From positions 1-48,032 of the forward strand of contig NZ_AQWP01000021.1 in NCBI RefSeq assembly GCF_000375585.1: DNA of 48,032 nucleotides. The letters are read 5' to 3'. Shown piece by piece: positions 34,936-44,323 of this stretch. Origin of the DNA: Sinorhizobium meliloti 4H41. Its GTDB lineage: Bacteria; Pseudomonadota; Alphaproteobacteria; Rhizobiales; Rhizobiaceae. Below the pieces are notes generated by a model. It saw only the letters and a list, made by a program, of their open reading frames with translations, searched no databases and was not told where the DNA came from. Every line of letters starts with the position of its first letter. Within the stretch, counting starts at the first letter, position 1. The position numbers were made by a program, and so were the translations under genes.

Positions 34936-35459
34936 CACGACGGGTACAGGCCCACGTTCGTTGTGGCGTTTAGCCACGACGAACTCCTTCGCAGCCATCT
35001 TGTACGTTTGCTGGTCCCGTTCCGATCGCGCTGAGCGGAGCCCATCAGCACTGCGCCCGCCATCAGCTTCGCTTATAAGGATATAAGAAGTTTGATTTTG
35101 CTTTGGTTGCAAGCGCTGAACTACGTTTCCCTACAACGCTTTGTAGACAGCCAACCTGCTCAAGAGCAGGTGGCATAAGCGAAGCGGAAGCCGTTCTACA
35201 ACTTTTGCACATGGTCGGATCGTAAAATGTCGCTTTCTTGCCGTCAGCGCGGTAGCAGCAGCGTGAAACTGTCGCGTTACCGAACCGAGTGACACGAGCG
35301 TTCATCGCGTTCTCGAGAGCGCCGATTTAGTACTACGTCTTTCCAAAAACACACCGCTTCGCGGCCGATATGAAACTGACGTGCGACGCGATGTCGACCG
35401 GCGGGAACCCTATGGGCCGAGATGCGCCTTACCTTCTAAGTTAACGACAGGGGAACCTC
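34936..35459. other. Non-coding region between ribBA and the amino-acid type importer
   Basis: About 520 bases without a supportable gene. Short open frames on both strands lack ribosome sites and recognisable motifs. I see no sigma-54 motif or convincing terminator. An inverted repeat CCTGCTC-AA-GAGCAGG lies at about 35154-35169. The region may hold worn-out coding remnants and must contain the importer promoter. Confidence 0.4.
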
Positions 35460-36296
35460 ATGAAGAAGATTATCGCATATGCCTTGGCGGTTTCTGCCCT
35501 TTCCTGCAGCACGGCGCTAGCTGAGACGAAGGATGGCTGCCTACCCGCTCCGCCGCATCTCATCGAGGAAGGGACATTGACCGTAGGCGTCTCACTTGCC
35601 GCGCCTCCCACCGCGTTTCTTCAAGACGACGAAGCGTCCGGGCTTGATCCGGACTTGATCAGGGCGATCGCTGACAAGATGTGCGTAAAACCCAACTTCG
35701 TTAACATGGCATTCGCTGGGCTTTTTCCGGCGCTTATCGCCAAGCGGCTTGACGTCATCAATTCCCAAGTCGGCATTACCGAGAAGCGCAAGGAAACTTT
35801 CGATTTCGTACCGGTATTTGTTGGAGGTGTCCGCATTGTAGCCGGAGCGAACACAGGACTGAATTTCAACAGCGAGAACGACACCTGCGGATCGACGATG
35901 GCGATCATGGGCGGATCGACGCAGATGGCAGCGTTGGAGAAGGTCCAAGAAAGCTGCCCTGCGGATAAAAAGATGACCCTTAAAGCGTTCGGCGGCCAAG
36001 CGGAGGCATTGAACGAAGTGGGTCGCGGCAGCGCTGAAGCCGCCTTCGTCGACTGGGCCGTTGCAACCTACGCCGCCAAACAGCGACCCGACCAGTATGC
36101 CGTAGCCAGCCCGATTCTCAGTGGCAAGGGTCCGAACACCCAGCGGAACAGGATTGGCATCGTGCTCCGGAAAGGCGATGACGCTAACGCGGCGGCAATC
36201 CAGGCCGCTTTCGATGCGGTCGTAAAGGATGGTCAGTACGACGCGCTCCTCGAAAAATACGGACTGACTGAAGGTGATATCCGGGCTGCGGATTGA
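35460..36296 (+). CDS. ABC importer binding protein, polar amino-acid type (family 3)
   Basis: A 278-residue secreted protein with a Sec signal peptide (MKKIIAYALAVSALSCSTALA, cleaved near residue 21) and a family 3 binding domain: GTLTVGVSLAAPPTAF, GLDPDLIRAIADKM, and GRGSAEAAFVDWAVATY. Family members bind polar amino acids, opines or related amines. It heads a three-gene importer. Its stop is only five bases before the permease start. The ligand is not evident; the location next to the flavin module suggests a role in the same pathway. Confidence 0.92.
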   Translation: MKKIIAYALAVSALSCSTALAETKDGCLPAPPHLIEEGTLTVGVSLAAPPTAFLQDDEASGLDPDLIRAIADKMCVKPNFVNMAFAGLFPALIAKRLDVINSQVGITEKRKETFDFVPVFVGGVRIVAGANTGLNFNSENDTCGSTMAIMGGSTQMAALEKVQESCPADKKMTLKAFGGQAEALNEVGRGSAEAAFVDWAVATYAAKQRPDQYAVASPILSGKGPNTQRNRIGIVLRKGDDANAAAIQAAFDAVVKDGQYDALLEKYGLTEGDIRAAD

Positions 36297-36301
36297 AGAT
36301 C

Positions 36302-36988
36302 ATGAACTTCGATACGCAGTATTTTCTCGGCCTGCTTTTTTCGGCCCGCTTCTTCGATGCTATCTGGCAGGTCGTCTGGATTACGACCTGCGCCATGGCA
36401 GTGGGTATAGTGATCGGAGTAACAGGCGGACTCATTCTCACGAGTCCGCTGAAGTTTCTCCACCCCATCGTCAAAGGATATGTCGCTTTCTATCGCGGCG
36501 TTCCGGTGCTCGTGCAAATCGTGTTCTGGTACAACGGTCTTTCGGCTGTAACGGGAGGTGCAGTTAGCCTTCCCGCCGTTGCTGCAGGTGTGCTGGCACT
36601 CGGCGTGAACGAGGGCGCGTACATGACCGAAATCATCCGGTCAGGCATCCAATCGGTCGAGCGGGGGCAGCGGGAAGCCTCGCAAGCTCTGAATCTTAGC
36701 TACTTCTCGATGATGCGGAAGATTATCCTTCCGCAGGCATTCCGGATCGCAATGCCGCCAACAGGTAACGAAGTTATCAACGTCATCAAGAACACAACGC
36801 TCCTGTACATGATTGCCGTGCCCGAAATGTTTGGGGCGGCCGTAAACATCTACAGTCAGAACTTCAAATACTTTGAGGTCCTGTGTGTTGTGGCGATCTG
36901 GTATATCGCGATCGCCAGCACGTACACCCTGCTTCAAGGATTGTTGGAACGGCGCATGAACCACGGGCGAAAGCCCTTGTTCAACTGA
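36302..36988 (+). CDS. ABC importer permease, polar amino-acid (His/Glu/Gln) type
   Basis: A 228-residue permease with the family signature FYRGVPVLVQIVFWYNGL near residue 63 and the coupling loop REASQALNLSYFSMMRKIILP, cut here as EASQALNLSYFSMM. It is the only permease of this importer, so it presumably works as a homodimer. The start is ATG at 36302; an upstream TTG overlaps the previous stop and is less likely. Confidence 0.92.
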   Translation: MNFDTQYFLGLLFSARFFDAIWQVVWITTCAMAVGIVIGVTGGLILTSPLKFLHPIVKGYVAFYRGVPVLVQIVFWYNGLSAVTGGAVSLPAVAAGVLALGVNEGAYMTEIIRSGIQSVERGQREASQALNLSYFSMMRKIILPQAFRIAMPPTGNEVINVIKNTTLLYMIAVPEMFGAAVNIYSQNFKYFEVLCVVAIWYIAIASTYTLLQGLLERRMNHGRKPLFN

Positions 36989-37051
36989 GCTTCTCGAAGG
37001 CTGACCGCCCCTCGTGCGGTCAGCGTCCCATAGCGATCGAAAGCACTTCTG

Positions 37052-37786
37052 ATGAAAAGTACTGCAATTTCTTTTGACAGGGTCGACAAGTTCTACGGTG
37101 AACACAAGGTCCTCAAGTCAATCACCTTCGACGTTGCCAAGGGCGAAAAGGTTGTCGTCTGTGGACCATCGGGCTCTGGCAAGTCCACTCTTATCCGCTG
37201 CGTCAACCGCCTGGAAAGCCATCAAAACGGCAGCATAACGGTTGCGGGTACCGTGCTCGATAACAGTACGACCCGCAAAGTTCGACGTCACATCGGAATG
37301 GTGTTTCAGTCCTTCAACCTCTTCCCTCATCTGACGATCGAGCAAAACTGTATGGTTGCGCCGATGAGCACGAAGGGAATCCGCAAGGAAGATGCGAGGG
37401 CGCTTGCCTCGAAATACCTTTCGCGCGTCAAGGTTGAAGCCCATTCGCATAAGTACCCATCACAGCTTTCTGGCGGTCAGCAGCAGCGCGTGGCAATAGC
37501 CCGTGCGCTTTGCATGGAGCCGGAAATCATGCTTTTCGACGAACCCACGTCGGCGTTGGATCCGGAAATGATCCAGGAGGTTCTTGATACGATGACCTCC
37601 TTGGCGGCCAGTGGCATGACGATGATCTGCGTGACGCACGAAATGGGTTTTGCCAGAAACGTTGCCGACCGGGTGGTCTTTATGGACCATGGCGAGATCG
37701 TTGAGGTCGGCGCACCGGACGCCATTTTCGGCGCTCCTAAGAGCCCCCGACTGCGCGATTTTCTTGGCCACATTAGAACCTCCTGA
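37052..37786 (+). CDS. ABC importer ATPase, polar amino-acid type (GlnQ/HisP-like)
   Basis: A 244-residue ATPase without a C-terminal regulatory domain, the normal size for GlnQ/HisP proteins. Motifs are Walker [11 protein letters not shown]-loop [13 protein letters not shown], signature [15 protein letters not shown], Walker [14 protein letters not shown] and switch histidine in [10 protein letters not shown]. It completes the importer starting at 35460, 63 bases after the permease gene. Confidence 0.94.
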   Translation: MKSTAISFDRVDKFYGEHKVLKSITFDVAKGEKVVVCGPSGSGKSTLIRCVNRLESHQNGSITVAGTVLDNSTTRKVRRHIGMVFQSFNLFPHLTIEQNCMVAPMSTKGIRKEDARALASKYLSRVKVEAHSHKYPSQLSGGQQQRVAIARALCMEPEIMLFDEPTSALDPEMIQEVLDTMTSLAASGMTMICVTHEMGFARNVADRVVFMDHGEIVEVGAPDAIFGAPKSPRLRDFLGHIRTS

Positions 37787-38256
37787 TTGGTCAGAAGAAT
37801 CACGCTGCAGCAACCGCCGACGTCATCGACGCCGGCGGATTTTAACAAGGGTCCTCCATGTCCATCAGCCGAACAACGTCACGTCTCTGGACACGTGGAT
37901 CACAAATTGTCCGAGGCCTTCTTTCGACGACGTTTCGCCAAGAGCCGCACTGCCGTTGGTGCCCCGCTTCCGCTCCCCCGCATCAGGCCAAGTCGAACGA
38001 GCCACGGACCGTTACACGCGACGATGGCCGGAGCCTTGTAGGGAAAGAAACCAACCCCGCGCCCTGCGGGTGCGCGCGTTGCGCCTTCTTTCTCCTGTAG
38101 CCGGTGTAGAGGGCAAGGAGAGACGGAGTTTCGCCTCCGATGAAGCGCGGCGACGGCGGTGCACAGCGCTGAAACAGCGCATCCTTGCGGTTGAGCTTAT
38201 TGTCTCGCAAGAGCGCGCCAGCCAACGGACGCCGATGCAAGCAACGCGACCGCTAG
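37787..38256. other. Non-coding region between convergent genes
   Basis: About 470 bases between the converging importer ATPase and gamma-glutamyltransferase-like genes. Open frames here are GC-driven and have no motif or ribosome site that I can support. Several short GC-rich inverted repeats are present, the largest being the separate hairpin at 38257-38292. Confidence 0.4.
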
Positions 38257-38292
38257 CCTGGCATCGGCCGGCGCTAACCGGCCAACGCCAGG
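38257..38292 (-). terminator. Nested hairpin downstream of the gamma-glutamyltransferase-like gene
   Basis: CCTGGC-N3-GGCCGG-N6-CCGGCC-N3-GCCAGG is a stem of two perfect six-pair blocks separated by a symmetrical three-base internal loop, with a six-base terminal loop. It starts eight bases past the stop codon of the minus-strand gene. No T tract follows on either strand. It is probably a transcript 3-prime end structure. Confidence 0.5.
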
Positions 38293-38299
38293 AGGTAAT

Positions 38300-40021
38300 C
38301 TATCTGGCAATAGCATAGGATGGTTCGCGGCAATCCGCTCCGGCACGAATGAAATTCGTGGTTCGGTCAAGGAAGATCGCGTCGACCGCCGACGCCTTCC
38401 GCGTGAACCGGGGCCATTTGTAGGTCTCGTGCCCCCGCTGCCCAAGCCCGTCCAGAACATACTGCGGAAGCCTGTCTTCAATCCAAACCTGGTTGGAGAG
38501 GTGATCATTCGGATACGAGGTTGCAGGGAAGCTGAAAGTGGCGAAGCGCGGCATCTCGATCGCTTCCTGGATGTCCATACCGAAATTGAAGACGTTGAGA
38601 AACACTTGGAGCATTGCCTGGGTTTGGACGTCAAGCTCCGGAGTACCAAAGGTGAAAATAGAACCGTCGTCCAGCACGGAGATTGCCGGGTTTGGTGTCA
38701 GACGTGGACGTCGCCCCGGTCCAACGCCGGAAGGATGGGTCGGGTCCGGACGAGATTGAACGCCGCGAGGTGAAATCACCAACCCGGTTCCAGGCACCAT
38801 GGGGCATGCTTCGATCCCATCCGATGGTGTTGCGGAGAGGGCGTTACCCCACTTGTCGATGACGCAGAGGTAGGTCGTATCCTTTGCCTCCGGAGTCTTT
38901 CCGCGCTCAGGAGTGGATTTCTTTGTCTTCGACCAGTCGTGATCATTCGGGAGTGGACCGAGTGGTGCGGGCATGTCAGGAGCCGCCTTGGTGAGATCGA
39001 TGGCAGCAATCCGCTGGTCCAAGTAATCGTCAGACAGCATCTCCTCGATCCCGACCTCGACATGATCGGGGTCACCATATCTGTACTCTCGATCGGCGAA
39101 GGCTGCCTTCAACACCTCGACAAGCACGTGGATATATTCGGCGCTGTTGTGTCCCAAGCCGTTCAGACCCATGCGGTCCAGCATCTTGAGGGCTTGAGCG
39201 AGAACCGGACCTTGGCACCAAGGTCCGCAAGTGTAGACCGTGTGGTTTTTCCACCGCACCGATACGGGCCGCTCGTACTTACTATGGAAGTTTGCAAGGT
39301 CTTCCCGCCCTAAAAGACCGCCATTTTCCTGGTGAAACCGGATGATTTTATCAGCAATATCGCCCTTGTAGAACGCGCCCCGAGCCGCCTCCAAACCCGC
39401 CTCTCGACCATTTCCTAATGATGCCTTCTCCTGATCCACCATGTATTGAAGTGTTGCCGCCAGGTCAGTCTGCACAAATCTCTCGTTGGGCCGAGGCAAA
39501 CGTCCGTTGGGAAGATACACGGAGGCGGTGTATTCGAACTTGCGGTAGTCCTCCTGTTCTTCCGTGAAATGAGCCAGCATGTGCGAATATGCCGGAAAGC
39601 CCTTGCTGGCGTATTCGATGGCTGCCGCGGCAACTTCGCCGAATGTCATCGTCCCGTAATCGCGCAGCGCGGTGATCCAAGCGTCGGGGGCGGCGGGCAC
39701 GACGGTCCTTAGGATCCCTCTCGGCATCTTTCCGCCATGCGCCTTCATGAAGAAATCGGCGCTCATGTTTCGAGGCCAATGTCCCAGACCCGCGATTGTA
39801 ACAACGTCACCACCTGCCATCTTGATCATGATCGGAGCGACGCCCGCGATCTTGACGTCGTGAGGATGGACGACGCCCAATGCAAGGCCAACGCAAACCC
39901 CTGCGTCGACGGCGTTGCCGCCAGCCTCTAAAATTGAGTATCCCGCAGCGGTCGCGAGGTAATGACCTGACGAAACGGCGTGAATGTTCCCCGTTACCGT
40001 GGGGCGTGGACCGTAAATCAT
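38300..40021 (-). CDS. Gamma-glutamyltranspeptidase (Ntn-hydrolase) family protein, cytosolic
   Basis: A 573-residue protein of the GGT family. The large-subunit region has AGGNAVDAGVCVGLALGVV near residue 33, and AFADREYRYGDP. The predicted self-cleavage threonine lies in AKDTTYLCVIDKWGNALS near residue 388. RPRLTPNPAIS follows in the small subunit. There is no signal peptide, unlike classical periplasmic GGT; cytosolic relatives include amidohydrolases such as oxamate amidohydrolase and cephalosporin-acylase-like enzymes. It is co-transcribed with an NMT1/SsuA-type importer, so it probably hydrolyses an imported amide or gamma-glutamyl compound. True transpeptidase activity is uncertain. 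Confidence 0.88.
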   Translation of the reverse strand: MIYGPRPTVTGNIHAVSSGHYLATAAGYSILEAGGNAVDAGVCVGLALGVVHPHDVKIAGVAPIMIKMAGGDVVTIAGLGHWPRNMSADFFMKAHGGKMPRGILRTVVPAAPDAWITALRDYGTMTFGEVAAAAIEYASKGFPAYSHMLAHFTEEQEDYRKFEYTASVYLPNGRLPRPNERFVQTDLAATLQYMVDQEKASLGNGREAGLEAARGAFYKGDIADKIIRFHQENGGLLGREDLANFHSKYERPVSVRWKNHTVYTCGPWCQGPVLAQALKMLDRMGLNGLGHNSAEYIHVLVEVLKAAFADREYRYGDPDHVEVGIEEMLSDDYLDQRIAAIDLTKAAPDMPAPLGPLPNDHDWSKTKKSTPERGKTPEAKDTTYLCVIDKWGNALSATPSDGIEACPMVPGTGLVISPRGVQSRPDPTHPSGVGPGRRPRLTPNPAISVLDDGSIFTFGTPELDVQTQAMLQVFLNVFNFGMDIQEAIEMPRFATFSFPATSYPNDHLSNQVWIEDRLPQYVLDGLGQRGHETYKWPRFTRKASAVDAIFLDRTTNFIRAGADCREPSYAIAR

Positions 40022-40381
40022 CTATATCTCCTGAATTTGGCTAGCCGGGACGGACAAGCGCAACCTGTCGATCCAGAACACATCGCGGGCGAGAGCTTGA
40101 ACTTGAGCTTTGGTCACTCCGCGCATGAGGATCGTCTGCCCTCTCATACGGCGGATAGTGCCGAACTGTTGAAGCGCCTGGACGTGGAACGCGCTGGGGG
40201 TGAAGGGAAGGTCAACGTCCACGTTCGCTTTGCCGTCACGTTCGAGCGCCTGTGAAAGCTCGGGGGCGATGCGGCCGGGCGCCGTGTAATCCATGTACAA
40301 CGTGAACGCTGCCCAGCCCAGGAATAGGGCATAGACTCCGATCGCGCCCCATGACCTAACAACTTTAGCCAGCATTTGCAC
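40022..40381 (-). CDS. Small single-span membrane protein of unknown function
   Basis: I do not recognise this 119-residue protein. One membrane segment is seen near residues 12-32 (IGVYALFLGWAAFTLYMDY), followed by a soluble domain of about 85 residues with alternating charged and hydrophobic residues and no cysteine. Its start lies 17 bases inside the end of the importer ATPase gene and its stop is adjacent to the GGT start, so it belongs to the operon. The tight packing on both sides supports a real gene. A role as an accessory of the importer or hydrolase is possible but not shown by sequence. Confidence 0.65.
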   Translation of the reverse strand: MQMLAKVVRSWGAIGVYALFLGWAAFTLYMDYTAPGRIAPELSQALERDGKANVDVDLPFTPSAFHVQALQQFGTIRRMRGQTILMRGVTKAQVQALARDVFWIDRLRLSVPASQIQEI

Positions 40382-41162
40382 CCGCCCTTGTCCGATGGCC
40401 GAGCAGGCCGAAGATGTAGTGTGCTAGCTGGCGGAATTTCTGATCTTCCAATAGATCATCCCAACGTCTGGGACGCGGTATGTCGACGGTGATGATTTCC
40501 TTGACTGTGCTGGGCCTTGAGGACAGGACAAGTATCCGGTCAGAGAGAAAAATTGCCTCTTCGACGTCGTGCGTTACGAAGAAGACGGTGGGCCGACGCT
40601 CTTCCCAGACCTTCGTCAGATCCTCCTGAAGGCTCACCCGAGTCTGGGCATCGACGCTCGCGAAAGGCTCGTCCATGAGCATCACCTCAGGACTGTTCGC
40701 CAGCACACGCGCCACGCCGACGCGCTGCTGCATCCCGCCGGACATCTCGTGCGGGTACTTCCCACTCATCCCGCCCAAACCGACGATCTGAAGGTACTCC
40801 TCCGCGATGCGCTCCCGCTCCTCCTTCGCGACGCCTCTTACCTTTAGCCCGAAAGCGACATTTTGCAGGGCGGTTTTCCAAGGAAACAGCGCGAAGCTTT
40901 GGAAAACTACGCCCCGATCGGGACCCGGTCCTTTGACCTCCGTGTTGGCCACAAACACTCGACCGGAACTCTGCTTGATAAACCCTGCAATGATGTTGAG
41001 CACGGTCGTCTTGCCGCACCCGCTTGGTCCGAGGATAGAAACAAACTCCCCTTGGTTCACGGTGAATGAGACATCCCCGATCGCAGTTACGTCCGAATTC
41101 GCGTATTCATCGAAATATGTCTTGCGGAGGTTCGTGACCTCGATTGCAGATGACGTGTTCAT
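40365..41162 (-). CDS. ABC importer ATPase, NrtD/SsuB/TauB family
   Basis: A 265-residue ATPase with Walker A GPSGCGKTT, Q-loop VVFQSFALFPWKT, signature MSGGMQQRVGVARVLAN, Walker B MLMDEPFASVDAQTR and switch histidine in FVTHDVEEA. GGMQQR and PW after the Q-loop are hallmarks of the nitrate/sulfonate/taurine subfamily. The start overlaps the upstream permease stop by four bases. It powers the importer encoded at 41159-43995. Confidence 0.93.
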   Translation of the reverse strand: MNTSSAIEVTNLRKTYFDEYANSDVTAIGDVSFTVNQGEFVSILGPSGCGKTTVLNIIAGFIKQSSGRVFVANTEVKGPGPDRGVVFQSFALFPWKTALQNVAFGLKVRGVAKEERERIAEEYLQIVGLGGMSGKYPHEMSGGMQQRVGVARVLANSPEVMLMDEPFASVDAQTRVSLQEDLTKVWEERRPTVFFVTHDVEEAIFLSDRILVLSSRPSTVKEIITVDIPRPRRWDDLLEDQKFRQLAHYIFGLLGHRTRAGANAG

Positions 41163-41989
41163 TTGTTCCCCACTTTGTTGATAAGCCCCCAGCGCTCGAC
41201 CGTATTCCTCTCGATCGGGGCCAGGATGAAGGTGTCTGTGAGATGCCAGAGCACGGCGAGAACGATCATGCAGACGAGGACGACGGAAATGTCGCCGTCG
41301 CGTCGCCCCTCGAACATAAGGAAGCCCACACCGCTTGTCCCAACGATGATCTCGGTACCGATTAGCGCACGCCACCCGTAGCCGAGACCTGTGCGGATTC
41401 CCATCGCCACAAAGGCGAACGACCCGGGCAGGATGATTTCGAACAGTATCTGCGTGCGGCTCGCGCCCAACGAGCGACCTGCCCTGACCAAGTCTCCCTT
41501 GATGGAATCCACGCCCGCGACGATGCTGAGCATGACCGGGAAGATGATCGAGTAGATGAGGATTATGTTCACAGTCGTCAGCGTGAACCCGAACCAGATA
41601 ATTAATATCGGCAGCCACGCAATGTCCGAGACAGCCTGAAAGAATGTGATAACAGGCGTCAGCGCACGTCGTGCGAACTTGTTCAGACCGATCAGGTATC
41701 CGAGGGGAATCCCGATCGCCAGCGCCGTCAGGCTTCCTACTAACAATCTAGCAAGTGAATCGGCAAGGTAGGCAGTCAGTATGCCCTGCCGGACGAGGGT
41801 GAGGAATTTCTCACCGACCTCGTACGGACCGGTGAAGAATGTGCGTGGGAAGACCCCGGCCTTTACGACGACCCACCAGAGAAGGATCAGCACGAAGAAG
41901 GGCAACGTCGATTTGATGAAAGCAGATCCGAAAAACGCATCCAGTTTCCGAAAGACGATCAGTTCCCGATTTGAAATGTTGGCATCCAT
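41159..41989 (-). CDS. ABC importer permease, SsuC/TauC-like (second)
   Basis: A 276-residue permease with about six membrane spans and the subfamily coupling loop GRSLGASRTQILFEIILPGS, followed by RTGLGYGWRALIGTEIIVG. I use the ATG at 41989, which shares one base with the upstream permease stop, rather than the in-frame start 27 bases earlier. It is a clear paralogue of the neighbouring permease; the two probably form a heterodimer, less common in this family where one permease usually suffices. Confidence 0.9.
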   Translation of the reverse strand: MDANISNRELIVFRKLDAFFGSAFIKSTLPFFVLILLWWVVVKAGVFPRTFFTGPYEVGEKFLTLVRQGILTAYLADSLARLLVGSLTALAIGIPLGYLIGLNKFARRALTPVITFFQAVSDIAWLPILIIWFGFTLTTVNIILIYSIIFPVMLSIVAGVDSIKGDLVRAGRSLGASRTQILFEIILPGSFAFVAMGIRTGLGYGWRALIGTEIIVGTSGVGFLMFEGRRDGDISVVLVCMIVLAVLWHLTDTFILAPIERNTVERWGLINKVGNK

Positions 41990-42849
41990 CACTCGATCCC
42001 TCCCTTCATGCCCCAACGCGTTATGGTTCGTCTCTCGAGCGGGCCGAGCAACGCCCTATCAATGGTGAGCCAGAGAACGCCGAGCGTGATCATCAACAAC
42101 ACGATTTCCGCGGTGTCGTAGTATTTCTGGGCTACGAAGATGCTGTAGCCAAAGCCCGCGCTTGCAGCGATCATTTCGGCGGCGATGAGCCCCCGCCAGC
42201 CATATCCGAGACCGGATCGGAGTCCCGTCATGATGGCCGGAAGCGACCCCGGTAAGAGGACTTCAAAAAAGATTCGAAGCTTCCCCGCGCCTTGCATTCC
42301 GGCGGCCCTCATCAGATCGCGGTTCATCGAGCCGACACCGAGCATGGTGCTGTAGACGACCGCGAAGAAAACTGAATTCCAGATGATGAAGATGCAGACC
42401 AGGGGACCGTACCCCAGCCACAAGGTAGCCAACGGAACCCACGCAATGCCCGAGACCCCCACGGAAAACCTGAGGAGAGGCGAGAAAAAGTCGGAGACCG
42501 ATTTCACGGTACCCATCAGGATTCCGAACGGAATGCCCGTGACGATAGCAAGTCCGGCACCTGCAACAATTCGGCCTAGACTCGCCTGGGCGTCGACAAG
42601 AAACTGCCCCGAGACGACCGTCTCGAAGAATTTGACGACCACGGCCTCCACGCTGGGGAACATCTGCGGTGGCACGCCACCGAGCACAACGGCGAATTCC
42701 CAGACGGCGACAATGACGAGGAACGGAACGACGTGCCAGAGCACGTTCTTGGTTCGCCTGAGATGAAGTGAAGGGTGCACCCCCAGCGGCGATACGAAAT
42801 CGCCCGAGGCGGACGCGGCGGCGCCGCGTCCTTTCACAAGATTGTTCAT
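41989..42849 (-). CDS. ABC importer permease, SsuC/TauC-like (first)
   Basis: A 286-residue permease with a 35-residue cytosolic N-terminus and about six membrane spans. The coupling loop is RAAGMQGAGKLRIFFEVLLPGS, cut here as AAGMQGAGKLRIFFEV, followed by RSGLGYGWRGLIAAEMIAA. It lies 36 bases after the binding-protein gene. With the next gene it makes a two-permease NMT1-type importer. Confidence 0.9.
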   Translation of the reverse strand: MNNLVKGRGAAASASGDFVSPLGVHPSLHLRRTKNVLWHVVPFLVIVAVWEFAVVLGGVPPQMFPSVEAVVVKFFETVVSGQFLVDAQASLGRIVAGAGLAIVTGIPFGILMGTVKSVSDFFSPLLRFSVGVSGIAWVPLATLWLGYGPLVCIFIIWNSVFFAVVYSTMLGVGSMNRDLMRAAGMQGAGKLRIFFEVLLPGSLPAIMTGLRSGLGYGWRGLIAAEMIAASAGFGYSIFVAQKYYDTAEIVLLMITLGVLWLTIDRALLGPLERRTITRWGMKGGIE

Positions 42850-42885
42850 ATCGATACCCTTGGTTCTGTGGCATCACCGGCTGCG

Positions 42886-43995
42886 TCAGCCGCCGCACGC
42901 CGCTTTCGCAGCCGCACGGTCGAACTTCGCGGGATCGCTGACGTCGAGCCTGGCGACTTCGGGAATCTGATTTTGGTCGCTGAACAGCTCCGGCATGTCC
43001 GCCATGACCTTGAGCGAAGGTCTGACGTCCAGCACCTTAAACAGGTCGAAACCTTCTGGCCGTTGGATCTTCCTGGCGCTCAACACAAACTCGAGATGCT
43101 CTTCGGCAGCTAGAAGCGAGCATGCCGAAGCCCGGGTGTCAAAGATGGACGTAACGTTCGGAAGCGCCTCCTTAATCACCTCCGGGGAGAGGTTAGGAAG
43201 CCACTGTTGCGCGATTTCGAAAGTCTCGTCCGGATGCTGACGAGCCCATTGGGTGGCTTCCGATCGGGCTTTGATGAAGGCTTCAACTAGTTCCGGGTGT
43301 TCACGGAAGAAGCCTCCGCGCACAATCGTGTACGAGTTGTTCGGGACAAGCCCCCCGCCCCTGCTTACCTCGTAGCTGCCTTTGACCGCATGACGCGCGG
43401 CTGTGGGGAAAGGCTCCCAGATGGCGATGGCGTCGACACCGCCCGTTTGTAAAGCAACCGACATCTCCGCCGGAGGAGTGTTGACGAGTTCGACGTCTGC
43501 CGGCGTAAGACCATTGGCCTCCAAAAGACGAGCTACATAGAGCTCGTTGGTCGAGCCGATCGTCGTCGCGATCTTTTTGCCTTTCAGTGTGCTGAGGTCC
43601 TTTGCGTCAATGCCGGACCCCTCCCTTGCGATCATGCCATAAGCGGTGTCGGCTCGCAGTTGCGTTGCCGAGCCAACCGTGAACTGCACGGCGACAATGT
43701 CAATCCCGTTGAGCGCCGCGCCGAAAAATGGTGCACCTACCGGACCAATATCAACCGTCCCGGCCTGCATCGCGTTGATCATGTCGACCCCAGACGGGAA
43801 CGCGGGCGACAATTTCGCGTCGATACCGTACTTTTCGAACGTACCCTCGCTGATCGCTACCGCGCCCGCAACGTGGTCGAGCGAGGGTATGTATCCGATG
43901 TTTACCGGAACGAGCTCTTCCCCTTTGGCGGTGTTTGTCGTGATCAGTGCCACGCCCAAAACCGCGGCCTTCATAAACCCAGTTACTTTTCGCAT
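42886..43995 (-). CDS. ABC importer binding protein, NMT1/SsuA-like
   Basis: A 369-residue secreted protein with a signal peptide (cleaved near residue 25, TAKGEE) and the NMT1/SsuA fold: VNIGYIPSLDHVAGAVAISEG, the glycine-rich GTVDIGPVGAPFFGAAL and LKGKKIATTIGSTNELYVARLL, cut in parts. Two cysteines near the C-terminus (ASACSLLA and KAACGG) could form a disulfide. Relatives bind sulfonates, nitrate, taurine or pyrimidine-like compounds. It heads the importer-GGT operon and is preceded by a sigma-54 promoter and a cluster of activator half-sites, so uptake appears to be part of the same regulon as the flavin module. Confidence 0.9.
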   Translation of the reverse strand: MRKVTGFMKAAVLGVALITTNTAKGEELVPVNIGYIPSLDHVAGAVAISEGTFEKYGIDAKLSPAFPSGVDMINAMQAGTVDIGPVGAPFFGAALNGIDIVAVQFTVGSATQLRADTAYGMIAREGSGIDAKDLSTLKGKKIATTIGSTNELYVARLLEANGLTPADVELVNTPPAEMSVALQTGGVDAIAIWEPFPTAARHAVKGSYEVSRGGGLVPNNSYTIVRGGFFREHPELVEAFIKARSEATQWARQHPDETFEIAQQWLPNLSPEVIKEALPNVTSIFDTRASACSLLAAEEHLEFVLSARKIQRPEGFDLFKVLDVRPSLKVMADMPELFSDQNQIPEVARLDVSDPAKFDRAAAKAACGG

Positions 43996-44077
43996 GTTTC
44001 CCTCTTTTGCTCAGGCCGTAGCCCACAATATTTTTGAGGAGAGCCATCCTAAATAAATGCCGCTCCAATAAAAAGAA

Positions 44078-44093
44078 GGCAACAAACATGCCA
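44078..44093 (-). promoter_or_regulatory. Sigma-54 promoter of the NMT1-type importer/GGT operon
   Basis: The minus strand reads TGGCATGTTTGTTGCC, with GG and GC elements at correct spacing and only minor departures from TGGCACG-N4-TTGCA. The predicted leader is about 70 bases. Activator half-sites lie 85 to 135 bases further upstream. Confidence 0.7.
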
Positions 44094-44177
44094 AGCCGCA
44101 GGAAACATCGCAATTGCTGCAATATCAGTTTGAAAGAAAAGAAGAAATGTCGAAACAATCTATTTAGCCGTTAGCGT

Positions 44178-44228
44178 TGTCTCACGTTCTCAAGTGCGAT
44201 TCTCAAATGAGACTGATACTTTTGAGAC
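44178..44228 (-). promoter_or_regulatory. Cluster of activator half-sites upstream of the NMT1-type importer
   Basis: Within 51 bases there are three TCTCA (44180, 44188, 44201) and two TGAGA (44208, 44223) elements, including TGTCTCA and TTTTGAGACG, identical to arms of the palindrome at 29993. The arms are rearranged: one pair is separated by two bases instead of four. The density is far above chance and places this operon in the same regulon. Confidence 0.65.
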
Positions 44229-44299
44229 GTGTATTACCTAATAACACTGTCGCAAAACAAGTATAACTGCCGAAAGTAATACTCCCGTCAGCTCGCATC

Positions 44300-44323
44300 C
44301 TGGTGGCGGAACTCCGCCACCAG
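44300..44323. terminator. Symmetrical hairpin in the intergenic region
   Basis: CTGGTGGCGG-AACT-CCGCCACCAG is a perfect ten-pair stem with a four-base loop and no T tract. It would fold on either strand. On the minus strand it follows a short open frame (44334-44519) that I do not otherwise support. Confidence 0.45.

Noticed and set aside
37858..38318. Several open frames in the gap after the amino-acid importer
   Set aside because: They are GC-driven, overlap one another on both strands, and show no family motif or ribosome site.
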